Shown here in pieces: positions 17,565-26,167 of a stretch of 64,000 nt of DNA (position 1 is its first letter; the number at the start of each line of letters is the position of its first letter). Under the pieces are notes generated by a model, which saw only the letters and a list, made by a program, of their open reading frames with translations, made no database searches and was not told where the DNA came from. Both the position numbers and the translations under genes were made by a program. The stretch comes from an uncultured Eubacteriales bacterium (GTDB lineage: Bacteria > Bacillota > Clostridia > Oscillospirales > Oscillospiraceae), in assembly GCA_900545495.1 (NCBI GenBank), contig UQZJ01000012.1, positions 1 through 64,000 on the forward strand. Direction: 5' to 3'.

Positions 17565-17749
17565 TGCATCGGTCACGATTTAACACCAGTATACAGAACG
17601 ATCTCCCAAATCTCAAGTCGCATTTCCCACAAATCCCCCCGCATTTTTCGCCACACAGCACAAGGCCACGGCTCATCTGTTTTTTGCGGCGCACGGTAGT
17701 TTGATCCGCCCTCGCCAAACAAATTAAATACGGTGCAGCCGGCTTTGCG

Positions 17750-17778
17750 TTGACATTTTCTTCCCCCCATGATACCAT
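17750..17778 (+). promoter_or_regulatory. Promoter of the NhaC-type antiporter gene
   Basis: Perfect TTGACA (17750-17755), a 17-base spacer and TACCAT (17773-17778), followed by AAGGAG at 17811-17816 and the ATG at 17826. Confidence 0.65.
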
Positions 17779-17825
17779 CTGAAATGGCGGTAAACGCCAA
17801 CGTTTTCATAAAGGAGAAAGAGATT

Positions 17826-19136
17826 ATGGAGAAAAAGCCGACCCCTCGGGCGATCGCTCTGCTGCCCGTGGCCGTATTCCTGGTGCTGTATCTGGTGCTG
17901 GGCATTATTTTGGAGTATGTGTTAAAAATCAAAATGGGCTTCTATCAGATCCCCATCGTTGTGGCCTTCCTGGTGGCGCTGCTGGTGGCCTGCCTGCAAA
18001 ACCGCGGCGTGAGCTTTGATGAAAAGCTGGAGCTGATGGGACAGGGCATCGGCGACAAGAACATCGTCACCATGATCCTCATCTTCCTGGTGGCGGGCAT
18101 CTTCGTGGGCGTCACCGGCCGCTCCAGCGCCGAGGCCGTGGCCTACTTCCTGCTGTCCATCGCCCCGGTGAAGCTGGCGGTTGCCGTGCTGTTCGTGGTG
18201 GCCTGCTTCGTGTCCATGGCCATGGGCACCTCCGTCGGCACCATCACCCTGCTGGCGCCCATCGCCGTGGCGGTGTCCGCCGATTCCGGCTTTGACCTGC
18301 CGCTGTGCATCGCCTCCGTCATGGGCGGCGCCATGTTCGGCGACAACCTCAGCTTTATTTCCGATACTACCATCGCCGCCTGCTCTACCCAGGGTACGGA
18401 GATGAAGGACAAGTTCCGCGCCAACTTCAAGATCGCCCTGCCCGCCGCGCTGGCGGCGCTGGTGCTGATCATCGTGGTCTCTCTGGGCACCGATGTGCAG
18501 AGCGCCGTCTCCGGCGGTCACGATCTGGTGCTGATCATCCCCTATGTGCTGGTGCTCATCGGCGGCATCATCGGCCTGAATGTGTTCGTGGTGCTGCTCG
18601 TCGGCATCGCCGCCGGCGCCGCCATCACCCTTATCACCGGGCAGGTCACGGCGCTGAAGCTCATGGGCAACATGGGCGGCGGCGTGTCCGGTATGTTCGA
18701 GACCATTCTGGTAACGCTGCTGGTGGCCTCCCTGTGCGGCCTCATCCGCGCCTACGGCGGCTTTGAGAGCATCCTCGCCTTCATCCGCCGGGTGTTCCGC
18801 GGCAAGCGGGGCGGCCAGCTGGGCATCGGCCTGCTGGTGGGCCTCATGGATATCGCCACCGCCAACAACACCGTGGCCATCGTCATGGCCGGCCCCATCG
18901 CCAAGGAGGTGGCGGAGGAATACGGCATCAGCCCCAAGCGCTCCGCCTCCCTGCTGGACACCTTCTCCTGCATCTTCCAGGGCATCATCCCCTACGGCGC
19001 CCAGATGCTGGTGGCCATCTCCACCTGCGCCACCCTCGGCTACGCCATCAGCGCCTTTGACATCATCCCCCTGCTGTTCTACCCCTTCCTGCTGTGCCTG
19101 TCCAGCCTGCTGTTCATCCTGTTCGACAAGAAATAA
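17826..19136 (+). CDS. NhaC-family Na+/H+ (or amino-acid/H+) antiporter
   Basis: A 436-residue polytopic membrane protein with about 11-12 hydrophobic segments. Motifs of the NhaC group are present: SMAMGTSVGTITLLAPIA (about residues 136-153) and GAMFGDNLSFISDTTIAA (about 172-189), the latter with the charged residues thought to carry ions. AAGGAG 9 bases before 17826 favours this start over the in-frame ATG at 17769. The family includes Na+/H+, malate/lactate and arginine/ornithine-type exchangers, so the substrate is open. Confidence 0.87.
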   Translation: MEKKPTPRAIALLPVAVFLVLYLVLGIILEYVLKIKMGFYQIPIVVAFLVALLVACLQNRGVSFDEKLELMGQGIGDKNIVTMILIFLVAGIFVGVTGRSSAEAVAYFLLSIAPVKLAVAVLFVVACFVSMAMGTSVGTITLLAPIAVAVSADSGFDLPLCIASVMGGAMFGDNLSFISDTTIAACSTQGTEMKDKFRANFKIALPAALAALVLIIVVSLGTDVQSAVSGGHDLVLIIPYVLVLIGGIIGLNVFVVLLVGIAAGAAITLITGQVTALKLMGNMGGGVSGMFETILVTLLVASLCGLIRAYGGFESILAFIRRVFRGKRGGQLGIGLLVGLMDIATANNTVAIVMAGPIAKEVAEEYGISPKRSASLLDTFSCIFQGIIPYGAQMLVAISTCATLGYAISAFDIIPLLFYPFLLCLSSLLFILFDKK

Positions 19137-19161
19137 AGCGTCTCATTTCGTGTACTTACAG

Positions 19162-19195
19162 CAAGAGCCCACCTTCTCAAGAAGGTGGGCTCTTG
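19162..19195 (+). terminator. Intrinsic terminator after the antiporter gene
   Basis: 16-bp perfect arms (19162-19177, 19180-19195) with a tight loop, 25 bases past the stop codon. The tail has few T residues. Confidence 0.75.
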
Positions 19196-19348
19196 GCGCA
19201 ATACTTCCAAGCGGTACCTGTATGCGCAGCGCTGTGGCCGCTGTCCGTCGGAATCGATCCATATATAACAGGCTGCTGCCGCGGGATACGGCTCAGGCAC
19301 AGCAAATGCTCCGTCACTTACGCTGCCAGCCCCGCCCCTTAGCTCCTC

Positions 19349-19642
19349 CTATTCTTCCTTCAGGTGCTCCTCCATCCAGTGCAGGATCTCGCTGAGGCGG
19401 CTGATGCGGTTGGAGGGCTTTCCTTCTTGGCTCAGGCCGTGGTTCTCGCCGTAGAACATACATAGCTTGCTCTCCACGCCGGGGCCGGTATCGTCACACA
19501 GCAGCTTGTCGGTGGTACGGGCGCGCTGCTCCGCCTTGCGCACGAAGGAGACGATCCTACGCCGATAGGATTTGCTGCGCGTGGGAGGTGGCTCACGCCG
19601 TCCTTCTGATGACTTTATTACGGTTCTGATATAATTTATCAT
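19349..19642 (-). pseudogene. C-terminal fragment of an S9-type prolyl oligopeptidase/acylaminoacyl peptidase
   Basis: The last 45 or so residues of this 97-codon frame (KLCMFYGENHGLS...GKPSNRISRLSEILHWMEEHL) match the end of S9 peptidases, including the segment with the catalytic histidine (GENH). Upstream the frame becomes basic and unrelated, with no Ser or Asp parts of the triad and no ribosome site. I read it as a decayed remnant about 200 bases long, left between the antiporter and the YheO-type regulator. Confidence 0.65.
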
Positions 19643-19873
19643 AGCGTGCTTGGTAATCTCCCATAAGCGCCAAGAGGTCTGACAAATTTTTGTCTAAAGC
19701 GCTGTCTCGAAGGCTTTTTTCGCCTTGTTTTGCAAAAAAAACATTACACAAGCTCCGTTTCCTGACACATTAGGTGTTGATTTATCCATTAGTTTTCGAT
19801 ATACTAACCTTCTGTTGAGCTATGTGACAGTTTTTTATCAGGCAAAATACATCGTCGAGAAAGTAGGGATATA

Positions 19874-20533
19874 GTGAGCAACTACGCCTGCCTTGAGCGA
19901 TATATTCCCGTGGTGGAATTCATGGGGAGGATCTGCGGAAAAAGCTACGAGATCATTCTCCACGACGTTTCCACGCCGGAACGCTCGGTGATCGCCACCT
20001 ACAACGAGCACCTCAGCGGACGCCGGGTGGGCGACCCTATGACAGAGCTCGCCAAGGAGCTGCTGCGCACCGGGGCTTATAAGGAGCATGACTATGTGGC
20101 CAACTACGAGGGCCGCACCCGGGGAGGCAAGCGCTTCGTCTCCTCCACCTATTTCATTAAGGAAAAGGGCCAGCTGGTGGGGCTGATCTGCGTAAACCAT
20201 GACGTGGAGGATATTCTGGTACTCTCGGAGCATCTCTCCAACCTGCTCCATGCCTTTTCGCTTCCGCAAGAGGAGGAGAGCTCCGCCTATACCGAAAACC
20301 TGGACGACTCCATCCCGGAGCTGTCCAGCAATCTGATCCACTCCACCATCCTCGGCTACGGCATCCCCTCCGATGCCATGCATACCAACGACAAGCTGGA
20401 TATACTCCGCTCTCTGGAGGCGCAGGGCGTGTTCCAGACCAAGGGCTCCGTCGGTCAGGTAGCCAAGGAGCTGCACATCTCCGAGCCTACGGTCTACCGC
20501 TATCTGCGGCGTATCCGCAGCGAAGCAACATGA
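19874..20533 (+). CDS. YheO/DauR-type regulator (PAS_6 plus HTH_22)
   Basis: A 219-residue regulator. Residues about 8-115 match the YheO-like PAS domain (PVVEFMGRICGKSYEIILHDV; FVSSTYFIKEKGQLVGLICVNHD). Residues about 165-215 hold the helix-turn-helix (AQGVFQTKGSVGQVAKELHISEPTVYRYLR). The frame begins with GTG at 19874 and has only a weak ribosome site. Relatives such as DauR control amino-acid catabolic genes. Here it lies 300 bases upstream of L-asparaginase II in the same direction, so control of that gene is plausible. Confidence 0.87.
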   Translation: MSNYACLERYIPVVEFMGRICGKSYEIILHDVSTPERSVIATYNEHLSGRRVGDPMTELAKELLRTGAYKEHDYVANYEGRTRGGKRFVSSTYFIKEKGQLVGLICVNHDVEDILVLSEHLSNLLHAFSLPQEEESSAYTENLDDSIPELSSNLIHSTILGYGIPSDAMHTNDKLDILRSLEAQGVFQTKGSVGQVAKELHISEPTVYRYLRRIRSEAT

Positions 20534-20628
20534 CCTTCCGCCGCGGCGCCTTCCCGGCAGTGGAACGCCCCGGCGTCCTGATACGCAAGCGCCCCAAGCA
20601 CATCCGGCAAACAGCGGTCATCCTCTGA

Positions 20629-20808
20629 TCCCCGGCATTCCGCCCAGCGCTTCCCGAGCACTTCCACGTGGAGGTCACCTATGTACACCACTATGACGCC
20701 TATGGATGCTCCCACTATCCCGGCGCCAGCCTCATCTCTCCCACCACCGTGGCCTTTGATGCCGACGATTACGGTGATGTGCTGCGCTTTTTCTACTTTG
20801 TGATTTAA
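20629..20808 (+). pseudogene. C-terminal remnant of an unrecognised protein
   Basis: An open stretch of 59 codons between two stops. Its last 50 residues look protein-like (HFHVEVTYVHHYDAYGC; TTVAFDADDYGDVLRFFYF) and end with TAA only 18 bases before the asparaginase start. There is no start codon or ribosome site, and the preceding 100 bases are not coding. It looks like the tail of a deleted gene that once lay between the regulator and asparaginase. I do not recognise the family. Confidence 0.45.
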
Positions 20809-20826
20809 GAAACGGAGGTATATGCT

Positions 20827-21834
20827 ATGGCTGTTATTGCCTATCAATACCGCGGCGAGCTGGTGGATCAGGTCCACCGGGGACACATCGCGGTAACGGA
20901 TCACACAGGCAAGATCCTTTGGAAGCTCGGTGATCCGGAGCGTCTTACATTTGCCCGCTCCTCCGCCAAGCCCCTTCAGGCGATTCCCGTGGCAGAGAGC
21001 GGTGCGCTGGAGCATTACGGCATTACCCAACAGGAGCTGGCCGTCATCTGCTCCTCCCATAATGGAGAGCCCTTTCATGTAAAGGCCGTGGAGAGCATCC
21101 TGCACAAGGCCGGGCTCTCCCCCGACCAGCTGTGCTGCGGGTCGGAATACCCCATGTATGTCCCCGCCGAGGATGCCTTGAAGATCGCCGGCATCCCCCG
21201 GGCGCCCATCTACTGCGACTGCTCCGGAAAGCACGCCGGTATGCTCATCACCGCCCGCCATTTAGGGGAGTCTTTGGAAGGCTATACCGCATTGGAGCAT
21301 CCTGTCCAGCAGCGTATCCTCTCGGTGTTTGCCGAAATGTGCGGCGTGGAGACCTCAGACGTCCATCTGGCCGTGGACGGCTGCGGCGTTCCGGTCCACG
21401 CGCTGCCCCTTTACCGGCTGGCACAAGGCTACGCCCGTATGTCCCTTCCCACGCTTTTTGACTCCACCCGGGCCGCTGTCGTCCGACGCATCACGTCCGC
21501 CATGACAGCACATCCGGAAATGGTGGCAGGAACCGATCGCATCTGCACCCAGCTGATGGCCGCCTTCGGCGACCGCATCTTCTGCAAATCAGGTGCCAGC
21601 GCATTCTATGCCGTGGGCATCAAGGATAAGGGGATCGGCATCGCCCTCAAGATGGAGGACGGCGCCTCCTCCATCGTCCCGTATGCCATACTCTCGGTTC
21701 TCACCCAGCTCGGCGTCATCACGCCGGAGGAAGCCTGCTCCCTGCCCCGCTTTCACGACAAAAACCTTTACAACAACCACCATGCCGTCGTGGGCCGCAC
21801 CGAGCTGGCCTTTCAGCTGGAGCCTTTCTGTTAA
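20827..21834 (+). CDS. L-asparaginase II (PF06089-type)
   Basis: A 335-residue cytoplasmic enzyme of the second asparaginase family (Rhizobium AnsA-like), unrelated to the EcA type. Conserved blocks are FARSSAKPLQAIPV near residue 45, CSSHNGEPFH near 75, DCSGKHAGML near 138 and VDGCGVPVHALPL near 185; Ser/Lys pairs in such blocks form the active site. CGGAGGT precedes the ATG. It would release aspartate and ammonia from asparagine and sits behind the YheO-type regulator. Confidence 0.9.
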   Translation: MAVIAYQYRGELVDQVHRGHIAVTDHTGKILWKLGDPERLTFARSSAKPLQAIPVAESGALEHYGITQQELAVICSSHNGEPFHVKAVESILHKAGLSPDQLCCGSEYPMYVPAEDALKIAGIPRAPIYCDCSGKHAGMLITARHLGESLEGYTALEHPVQQRILSVFAEMCGVETSDVHLAVDGCGVPVHALPLYRLAQGYARMSLPTLFDSTRAAVVRRITSAMTAHPEMVAGTDRICTQLMAAFGDRIFCKSGASAFYAVGIKDKGIGIALKMEDGASSIVPYAILSVLTQLGVITPEEACSLPRFHDKNLYNNHHAVVGRTELAFQLEPFC

Positions 21835-21894
21835 CAGTATAGCCTGCACACAAAAATAGAGCGTATCTGCCCCTTCACCAGAAAGCAGCATAAA

Positions 21895-21928
21895 CAAGCC
21901 CGCCTACAGAAAACTGTAGGCGGGCTTG
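21895..21928. terminator. Bidirectional intrinsic terminator
   Basis: Perfect 15-bp arms (21895-21909, 21914-21928) with an AAAA loop, between the convergent asparaginase and lipoate ligase genes. It shares the AAGCCCGCCT arm with the terminator at 111-148. Confidence 0.9.
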
Positions 21929-21975
21929 CTGCAATATGGGAATATAAATTTCACAGCGGGCAGGCGCACAGCGGG

Positions 21976-22956
21976 TCAGTCGACCACCACCGACGCAAGC
22001 TCCTCGGCGGAAATGCGGTACACCGCGCCATCGATGCCGTGGCTGCGGAGGGCTGCCAGCACCGCACCTCGCTCGTAGGGGCAGCCGATCAGCGCGGCAC
22101 AGAGGGTGTCTGCGTCCAGTGTGGAGAAGAAGTCGCCGTATACGGCGGCGTCCCGGATAAGCCCCTTCTGCACGTCCAGCTTGAATTGTACCTTCCCGCC
22201 GGCGAAGCGCCCCGTCCGGTCGATGGTGAACTTCGGGCTTCTGCCGAAGATCCGCTCCCAGCTTTGGAACTGCTCCCCGGCGATCTCCCGGATGCGGGCG
22301 TCGTCCTCCGGTGTGACGGTGTAGGTATCGGCGCTGCCGTTCATGATGTGCCGCACCATGGTCTCCTTGAAGGTCTCCGCGTCCATGGGGGCGGGAAGAT
22401 GCTCAGAGATGTTGGTCACGCGATCCCGGACGGACTTGATGCTCTTGGAGGTGATCTTGTAGCTGTCCACCGTGGTGGACGCCACCATCTGCGCGATGTC
22501 CGTATCGAACAGCAGGGAGCCGTGGTGCACGATGCAGTCGCCCAGACGGTACTGGGCGTTGCCGGAGAACTTCCTGCCGTCGATGGTCAGGTCGTTGCGG
22601 CCGTTGAAGGCGGCGCTCACCCCCATCTCCCCCAGCGCGCCGATCACCGGGGCGATGTACTGGCTGAACTCGATCTCCCCGGCCTCCTTGTGCTGGATGA
22701 ACGTGAACTGCCAGCCGCCCATGTCCGTATAGATGGTGCCGCCGCCGCTCATGCGGCGCACCAGATGAATGCCGTGAGCATCGGCGTAGGGCTTGTTGAT
22801 CTCCTCCAGCACATTCTGGTACTTGCCCACCATCAGCGTGGGCGTGGTGCGCCAGAAAAGGAACACCGTCTCCGGCAGACGCTTTTCCAGCGTGAAGTAG
22901 TATTCCAACCCGAAGTTATAGTACACATCCGTGGAGCCTGTCTCAATATAGATCAT
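21976..22956 (-). CDS. lplA: Lipoate-protein ligase, first copy
   Basis: A 326-residue ATP-dependent ligase that adenylates lipoate and transfers it to carrier lysines. It shows the family motifs RRMSGGGTIYTD near residue 70, the catalytic lysine segment GRKFSGNAQ near 135 and HHGSLLFDTD near 150, plus the small C-terminal accessory domain (about 250-326). The true start is the ATG at 22956; the open frame upstream is a shadow of lipA. The start overlaps the lipA stop by 14 bases, so the two are coupled. It is the last gene of the lipoate operon. Confidence 0.9.
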   Translation of the reverse strand: MIYIETGSTDVYYNFGLEYYFTLEKRLPETVFLFWRTTPTLMVGKYQNVLEEINKPYADAHGIHLVRRMSGGGTIYTDMGGWQFTFIQHKEAGEIEFSQYIAPVIGALGEMGVSAAFNGRNDLTIDGRKFSGNAQYRLGDCIVHHGSLLFDTDIAQMVASTTVDSYKITSKSIKSVRDRVTNISEHLPAPMDAETFKETMVRHIMNGSADTYTVTPEDDARIREIAGEQFQSWERIFGRSPKFTIDRTGRFAGGKVQFKLDVQKGLIRDAAVYGDFFSTLDADTLCAALIGCPYERGAVLAALRSHGIDGAVYRISAEELASVVVD

Positions 22957-23803
22957 GCACGTCCTCCAGTGCCTCCCACGCCTTGTAGGAGCTGCGGGCC
23001 AGCGGCGCGGACGCCACATGGCGGAAGCCCTTGGCCAGTGCCAGCTCTTTCCAGCGGGCGAAGTCCTCCGGCGTGGCGTACCGCGCCAGCGGGTAGTGCT
23101 GGGGCGAGGGCTGGAGATACTGTCCAATGGTGAGGATGTCGCAGCCCGTCTCTAAAATATCGTCCATGAGACGGCTGATCTGTTCCTCCGTCTCTCCCAG
23201 ACCCACCATAAAGCCGGTCTTGGTCAGCAGCGTGGGGTCCTGCTCCTTGCAGTAACGCAGCACACCCAGAGACCGCTCGTACCGCGCCTGCGGCCGCACG
23301 GCGCCTTGCAGCTCCTTCACTGTCTCCACGTTGTGGTTCAGCACCTCCGGGTGGGCGGCGATCACCGTGTCCAGCGCGGCGTGGTCGCCCTTCATGTCGG
23401 AGATCAGCGTCTCCACCGTGGTGCCGGGGCAGACCTCCCGAATGGCGCGGACGCACTTGGCGAACTGCTCCGCGCCGCCGTCCGGCAGGTCGTCACGGGT
23501 GGAGCAGGTCAGCACCACATGCCGCAGATGCAGCTTTTTAGCGGCTCTTGCCACGTTCATCGGCTCCTCCGGGTCGGGGGGCAGCGGATGGCCGGTGGTG
23601 ACGTTGCAGAACCGGCAGTTCCGGGTGCAGACGCTGCCGAGGATCATAAAGGTGGAGGTGTGCTTCTGGTAGCACTCGCCCAGATTGGGGCAGTTGGCCT
23701 CCTTGCAGACGGTGTTCAGCTTCAGATCCCGCATCAGCGCCGCCACCTCGTTGACGGCGTCCTGATTATAGCGGACCTTCAGCCACTCCGGTTTCTTTTC
23801 CAT
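22943..23803 (-). CDS. lipA: Lipoyl synthase
   Basis: A 286-residue radical-SAM enzyme that inserts two sulfurs into protein-bound octanoyl groups. The auxiliary cluster ligands are C33, C38 and C44 (CKEANCPNLGEC) and the SAM cluster ligands C59, C63 and C66 (CTRNCRFC). The C-terminal RSSY motif that coordinates the auxiliary cluster is present. Only 3 bases separate it from the lipoyl-carrier gene upstream. Confidence 0.95.
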   Translation of the reverse strand: MEKKPEWLKVRYNQDAVNEVAALMRDLKLNTVCKEANCPNLGECYQKHTSTFMILGSVCTRNCRFCNVTTGHPLPPDPEEPMNVARAAKKLHLRHVVLTCSTRDDLPDGGAEQFAKCVRAIREVCPGTTVETLISDMKGDHAALDTVIAAHPEVLNHNVETVKELQGAVRPQARYERSLGVLRYCKEQDPTLLTKTGFMVGLGETEEQISRLMDDILETGCDILTIGQYLQPSPQHYPLARYATPEDFARWKELALAKGFRHVASAPLARSSYKAWEALEDVHDLY

Positions 23804-23806
23804 ATC

Positions 23807-24046
23807 TCACTCCGCCTCCAGCACCGCCACGGCGGTGTCCACACAGACGGTGTCGCCCTCCTCCGCCAGTTGCTTTTTCAGCACGCCGGAGATGGTAGCC
23901 TCCACCTGATTGACCACCTTGTTGGTCTCGATCTCAAAGAGCGGCTCGCCTGCGGCGACGGTGTCGCCCTCCTCCTTCAGCCACGCGCACAAAACGCCGC
24001 TCTCCATTTCCGGTGCCAGCTTGGGCATATTGATCTTCTTTTCCAT
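23807..24046 (-). CDS. Free-standing lipoyl-carrier domain protein
   Basis: A 79-residue protein that is nothing but one biotinyl/lipoyl domain. The modified lysine is K43 in the motif ETNKV, and the beta-barrel Gly turns (EEGDTVAAGE, AEEGDTVCVD) are intact. Its closest look-alikes are the N-terminal domains of acetoin or 2-oxoacid dehydrogenase E2 subunits, but the E1-binding and catalytic domains are missing and no E1, E2 or E3 gene is nearby. It lies between two lipoate ligase genes and lipA, so lipoylation of this small protein is strongly implied. Its client enzyme is unknown. Confidence 0.85.
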   Translation of the reverse strand: MEKKINMPKLAPEMESGVLCAWLKEEGDTVAAGEPLFEIETNKVVNQVEATISGVLKKQLAEEGDTVCVDTAVAVLEAE

Positions 24047-24105
24047 CGTGTTGTTCCTTTCTGCCGTACCCGGCGATACGATTTTCAAAAGTGTCTTATA
24101 GCTGC

Positions 24106-25053
24106 TTACATGAGATAGTCCATCAATTCCTCTGCCCCGTCGCCTGCCAGCAGATGGCAGATGGCGGCAAAGCCCTCCGGGTCCAAGTGCGCGCCGTTCA
24201 GCAGCTGCGCCGCCAACGCGCCGTCGATAACGGCGCAGTCGATGACCGCATCCGAGACGATACCGCGCTTGGCTTGGTAGGCCACACGGATAGGTGCGCC
24301 GTGGAAGCTCCCGGACTTCTCGTAGGTGAAGGCGGGCGTCCTGCCCCACGTCCACTCCCAGCTGCGGTACTTTTCGTCCCGCAAACGGCAGACCTCCGCC
24401 TCCTGCGCCGCCGTCAGCGTCAGATGGGGACTCCCGGGCGGCACCATCTGCTCCAGCAGCCTATCTTGAAACTTCTCAATGGTCATGGGGCTCGCCAGAT
24501 GCTCCTGTATATTGGTGACGGTGCAGATGGCGGACTGTGTCCCCCGGCTCTGGAAGCAGTCGTTTTTCCGGTGGGTGGTGATCTGATCCAGCACGCCGAG
24601 ATCCGAGGAAAACAGCAGCGTGCCGTGGTGCAGCAGCCGCCCCTTTGTCATCCGCTGGGCGCTGCCGGAGATCTTCAAATCGCCGATGGCGATGTCACAG
24701 GTTCGGTTCTTCCGGGCAGGAACGCCGATTTCATTCAGCGCCGCGATCACCGGGGAGAGTACAGCATCGTAATCCACGGCGCCGCTGGCGCGGACGATGT
24801 ATGTATAATTCACATTCCCCAGATCGTGATAGACCGTCCCGCCGCCGCTGATCCGGCGCACCACGGGAATTCCCCGCCGCCGCAGCGCCTCCACGTGGAC
24901 CTCCCGGCAGATATTCTGATAGCTGCCCACCACCACCGTCGGAGCGTTCTGCCACAGCAGGAAAATATCATCGTCCAGATATGTCTGGTAGACATATTCC
25001 TCAAAGGCCTGGTTGTAAAACGGATCGTGGGAAACGTTCTGCACCGTAAGCAT
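24106..25053 (-). CDS. Lipoate-protein ligase, second copy
   Basis: A 315-residue paralogue of the ligase at 21976. It has RRISGGGTVYHDLG near residue 70, the catalytic lysine in GDLKISGSAQ near 130 and HHGTLLFSSD, with the C-terminal accessory domain. AGGCGG lies upstream of the ATG at 25053. It is the promoter-proximal gene of the lipoate operon and is followed after 59 bases by the lipoyl-carrier gene. The two ligases differ widely in sequence, so they may serve different carriers or use lipoate and octanoate differently. Confidence 0.9.
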   Translation of the reverse strand: MLTVQNVSHDPFYNQAFEEYVYQTYLDDDIFLLWQNAPTVVVGSYQNICREVHVEALRRRGIPVVRRISGGGTVYHDLGNVNYTYIVRASGAVDYDAVLSPVIAALNEIGVPARKNRTCDIAIGDLKISGSAQRMTKGRLLHHGTLLFSSDLGVLDQITTHRKNDCFQSRGTQSAICTVTNIQEHLASPMTIEKFQDRLLEQMVPPGSPHLTLTAAQEAEVCRLRDEKYRSWEWTWGRTPAFTYEKSGSFHGAPIRVAYQAKRGIVSDAVIDCAVIDGALAAQLLNGAHLDPEGFAAICHLLAGDGAEELMDYLM

Positions 25054-25343
25054 ACACAGACACCGCCTTTCGCCCGTGCTTCGTATCACGCTTGATTTCG
25101 CACATTGTACCTAACATTATACGAGACACCCCCGCAATGTCAACGGAGAACTGTGTTTATCGCTCTTTCTCTCCGCATGAGCCCGCAGCTTCGGTCTTGG
25201 CCTCAGTATCGCGAAGGAGATGGCGAAAGTTGCTCTGTCTTTGCCATATTTCACAAAAATTACGGTAGACTTGTTCGTAAATTTGTGGTATAATTTGTAC
25301 GTGGGTATTGCATAACAAATTGAACGCTGTGGAGGTAATCAAA

Positions 25344-25481
25344 ATGAAAGAATATCAACACTTGATAGGCGCTATCATGATTGCCTTGGCGATCATAGCT
25401 GCCGCCATTATCATAGCAGGTGCTATTCATGGTGCGGGAGAAAGCATCGGCAACAGCTTGTTTCGCAGCTTGTGGAACTGA
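25344..25481 (+). CDS. Small single-span membrane protein (45 residues)
   Basis: A short gene with an excellent GGAGGT site 7 bases before the ATG. The product has a short polar N-terminus, one strongly hydrophobic helix (residues about 8-27, IMIALAIIAAAIIIAGAI) and a Gly/Ser/Arg tail. A rho-independent terminator follows 40 bases later, so this looks like a complete monocistronic unit. I do not know its family. It could be a toxin-like or a regulatory membrane peptide; no antisense RNA is evident. Confidence 0.7.
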   Translation: MKEYQHLIGAIMIALAIIAAAIIIAGAIHGAGESIGNSLFRSLWN

Positions 25482-25521
25482 TGCGGGTACTTCTACCGCA
25501 GCTTTTATAAGATACGCGAAG

Positions 25522-25547
25522 AGTCCGAGCGGTTTTCCGCCCGGACT
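25522..25547 (+). terminator. Intrinsic terminator of the 45-residue membrane protein gene
   Basis: Arms AGTCCGAGCGG and CCGCCCGGACT (one mismatch) with a TTTT loop, followed by TTCTTTC. Confidence 0.8.
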
Positions 25548-25646
25548 TTCTTTCAATATTTTCAAATGCATCTTGACAGAACGCCAGATACAGGTACTAT
25601 TATGAAAATACCACAGAGAAAATTGACACGCAAGGAGTGGTTTACG

Positions 25647-26066
25647 ATGGAATACAGAAGATTTGGCGATAAAATCGTGGCGCGGATCGACAGGGGCGAG
25701 GAGATCCTCGATCAGGTAAAAGAGCTTGCGCGCAGGGAGAACATCACGCTGGCCATTGTCACCGCCCTGGGCGCGACCAACGATTTTACAGTGGGCGTGT
25801 ACAAGGTGGAGGAGCAGCGGTACTATGCAAACGAGTTCCGCGGCAATTTTGAGATCGTCTCCCTGACCGGCACCATCAACACCATGGACGGCGCGTTCTA
25901 CGCCCATCTGCACATGAGCGCCGGAAACGACAAGGGGCAGGTGTTTGGCGGCCACTTAAATCGGGCGGTGGTCAGCGCCACCTGCGAAATGATCGTAGAG
26001 GTCATTCCCGGCGCGGTGGACAGAGCGCACGACCCGGACACGGGACTGAACCTGTTCGCGTTCTGA
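25647..26066 (+). CDS. PPC/DUF296 DNA-binding-domain protein
   Basis: A 139-residue protein made up of one PCC (DUF296) domain, found in plant AT-hook proteins and as stand-alone trimers in bacteria. Typical parts are ARRENITLAIVTALGATND (residues about 28-46), EIVSLTGTI near 70 and YAHLHMSAGNDKGQVFGGHL near 87-106; the histidines are those often proposed to bind metal. AAGGAG lies 9 bases before the ATG at 25647. The bacterial function is unsettled. Single gene, ending in a strong hairpin. Confidence 0.88.
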   Translation: MEYRRFGDKIVARIDRGEEILDQVKELARRENITLAIVTALGATNDFTVGVYKVEEQRYYANEFRGNFEIVSLTGTINTMDGAFYAHLHMSAGNDKGQVFGGHLNRAVVSATCEMIVEVIPGAVDRAHDPDTGLNLFAF

Positions 26067-26102
26067 CCTGCGCCGCGTCATACGGCAGAAAGCAAACATA
26101 GC

Positions 26103-26141
26103 AAGACCCCAAGCCGTTGCGGCACAACGGCTTGGGGTCTT
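26103..26141 (+). terminator. Intrinsic terminator after the PPC gene
   Basis: Perfect 17-bp arms (26103-26119, 26125-26141) followed by a run of six T residues. Confidence 0.92.
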
Positions 26142-26167
26142 TTTTCGGTTGGAAGCGGCAGCCTCAC

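Noticed and set aside
17509..17600. Purine riboswitch in the adenine deaminase leader
   Set aside because: A hairpin is present, but the conserved three-way-junction bases are missing and no terminator or sequestering stem follows.
23128..24300. Protein frames opposite the lipoate genes
   Set aside because: These are shadows in GC-rich DNA. The - strand genes have all catalytic motifs and coupled starts.
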